6,192 nt of DNA from contig CAMOVV010000074.1 in assembly GCA_946627685.1 (NCBI GenBank), forward strand, positions 1-6,192, read 5' to 3'. Of the stretch, positions 5,575-6,192 are shown piece after piece; positions within the stretch are counted from its first letter, which is position 1; every line of letters begins with the position of its first letter. Source of the DNA: an uncultured Bacteroidales bacterium. Its GTDB lineage: Bacteria; Bacteroidota; Bacteroidia; Bacteroidales; UBA932. The notes under the pieces are model-generated. The model did no database searches, had not been told where the DNA came from, and was given only the letters and a program-made list of their open reading frames with translations. Made by a program: the position numbers and the translations under genes.

Positions 5575-6192
5575 TTGCTGTTGAATTTGAGGGCAAGCTG
5601 CTGGGCCGCGGCTTCTACGCCCTTGTCATCCAGGGGTTTGAGCTTTTCTTCCCTCTCTTCTTTCGCATACCTTTCCTTAAGGGATGAAAACTGCCTCTTG
5701 GTGTCCAGCGTGAAATCACCTCTGTCTATCCATGAAAAATACGAGGGGTCTTTTTTCCAGACCTCCTTCAGGAGTTCTCCCTTGTATTTCCCGAAATTCA
5801 CCACGGCCTCTCCGGCTTCGTTGGATACGAGCCTGCCTGCGTAGTCGATGTGATGCGGCCGTCCGCCGAAGTTCGCCAGAAATTCCACATCGTTTTTCAG
5901 CGGTTGGGGATGGTATTCGTCCGCCTCGGCGTATTTGTCCAGCTGGGCTTTCAGTACCTCGAAGGTGGCGAGCGTGTCGGCCTCCGCCGTGTGCGCGTTC
6001 TCGAAGTCTTTCCCGCCGCAGTAGAAGCGGTAGGCAGCCCTGAGGTTCCTCGGTTCCATGACGTGATAGATGGTCTGGACGTCTATCATCCTGCAGTCGT
6101 GGAGATTGATATCGACAGCCGCGAACTTCTTCCCGGCGAGGGCCCTGGTCCTTTCGTCCGAGGCTTTGTCTTCGAGCTTCTGCTTGCAGTAG
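5571..6192 (-). CDS. DnaQ-like DEDDh 3'-5' exonuclease with ExoX-like C-terminal domain (5' partial)
   Basis: The frame is open to the right window edge, with 206 residues visible. The ATG at 6087-6089 is internal, since homologous-looking sequence (LAGKKFAAVDINLHDCR) precedes it. The Exo III motif HTAEAD (His codon 5991-5993, Asp five residues later) carries the catalytic His and a metal-binding Asp of the DEDDh family. It is preceded by the characteristic MIDVQTIYHVMEPRNL and AAYRFYC segments. Exo I and Exo II lie outside the window. After a linker, VNFGKYKGELLKEVWKKDP and YFSWIDRGDF (about 5801-5705) match the ExoX-like C-terminal domain. A charged tail (KEEREEKLK) ends the protein. This is a separate exonuclease probably used in repair or DNA trimming rather than a pol III alpha domain; its exact role is unknown. 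Its stop overlaps the next gene's start by 4 nt. Confidence 0.9.
   Translation of the reverse strand, partial: YCKQKLEDKASDERTRALAGKKFAAVDINLHDCRMIDVQTIYHVMEPRNLRAAYRFYCGGKDFENAHTAEADTLATFEVLKAQLDKYAEADEYHPQPLKNDVEFLANFGGRPHHIDYAGRLVSNEAGEAVVNFGKYKGELLKEVWKKDPSYFSWIDRGDFTLDTKRQFSSLKERYAKEEREEKLKPLDDKGVEAAAQQLALKFNSK

Noticed and set aside
6087..6089. ATG as the true start of the exonuclease gene
   Set aside because: The frame stays open to the window edge with family-like sequence upstream, and the Exo I and II motifs must lie further upstream.
1..6192. Mobile element, CRISPR array, toxin-antitoxin or phage defence locus
   Set aside because: I found no transposase, integrase, direct-repeat array, terminal inverted repeats or tRNA-end duplication; the SRP RNA follows the tRNA directly, with no integrated element.

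Overview
The window looks like chromosomal DNA of a Bacteroidales bacterium, possibly Rikenellaceae/Alistipes-like. The evidence is moderately GC-rich coding sequence, AT-rich gaps carrying TAnnTTTG boxes (the Bacteroidetes sigma-ABfr -7 element), weak or absent Shine-Dalgarno sequences, and proteins resembling Bacteroidetes versions of MnmA and DnaQ-like exonucleases. Placement below order level is inference. I see no mobile element, CRISPR array or phage gene.

Layout from left to right. (1) A 5'-truncated FAD-dependent dehydrogenase of the COG2509 type (+) meets a second flavoprotein of the HI0933/BaiN family (-) tail to tail. Their last four codons overlap, and both strands read Ser-Leu-Gln-stop there. 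(2) An 80-bp gap holds divergent promoters for the HI0933-family gene (-) and for an RNA transcription unit (+). That unit is tRNA-Thr(CGT) with encoded CCA, followed with no spacer by the small bacterial SRP RNA (4.5S/ffs), whose closing stem runs into a T-rich terminator. (3) Cytidine deaminase cdd (-) ends just behind that terminator. Its start is separated by a 77-bp AT-rich divergent promoter region from mnmA (+), the tRNA 2-thiouridylase, which carries a large insertion. (4) A minus-strand operon fills the right end: a DnaQ-like exonuclease with an ExoX-like C-terminal domain (5' end outside the window), a degenerate fumarylacetoacetate-hydrolase (FAH)-fold protein coupled to it by ATGA overlap, and an unrecognised cysteine-containing two-TM protein. 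Its last gene ends one base from the end of mnmA.

Functionally this is mostly housekeeping: tRNA, tRNA thiolation, SRP-dependent protein targeting, pyrimidine salvage and a DNA exonuclease, plus two poorly characterised flavoproteins. The genes are very tightly packed, with three tail-to-tail junctions that leave almost no intergenic DNA. The least explained parts are the exonuclease / FAH pseudoenzyme-like / membrane-protein operon and the gapless tRNA-Thr/SRP RNA unit. No gene-free stretch exceeds 300 bases. All family assignments come from motif recognition by eye, without a database search.
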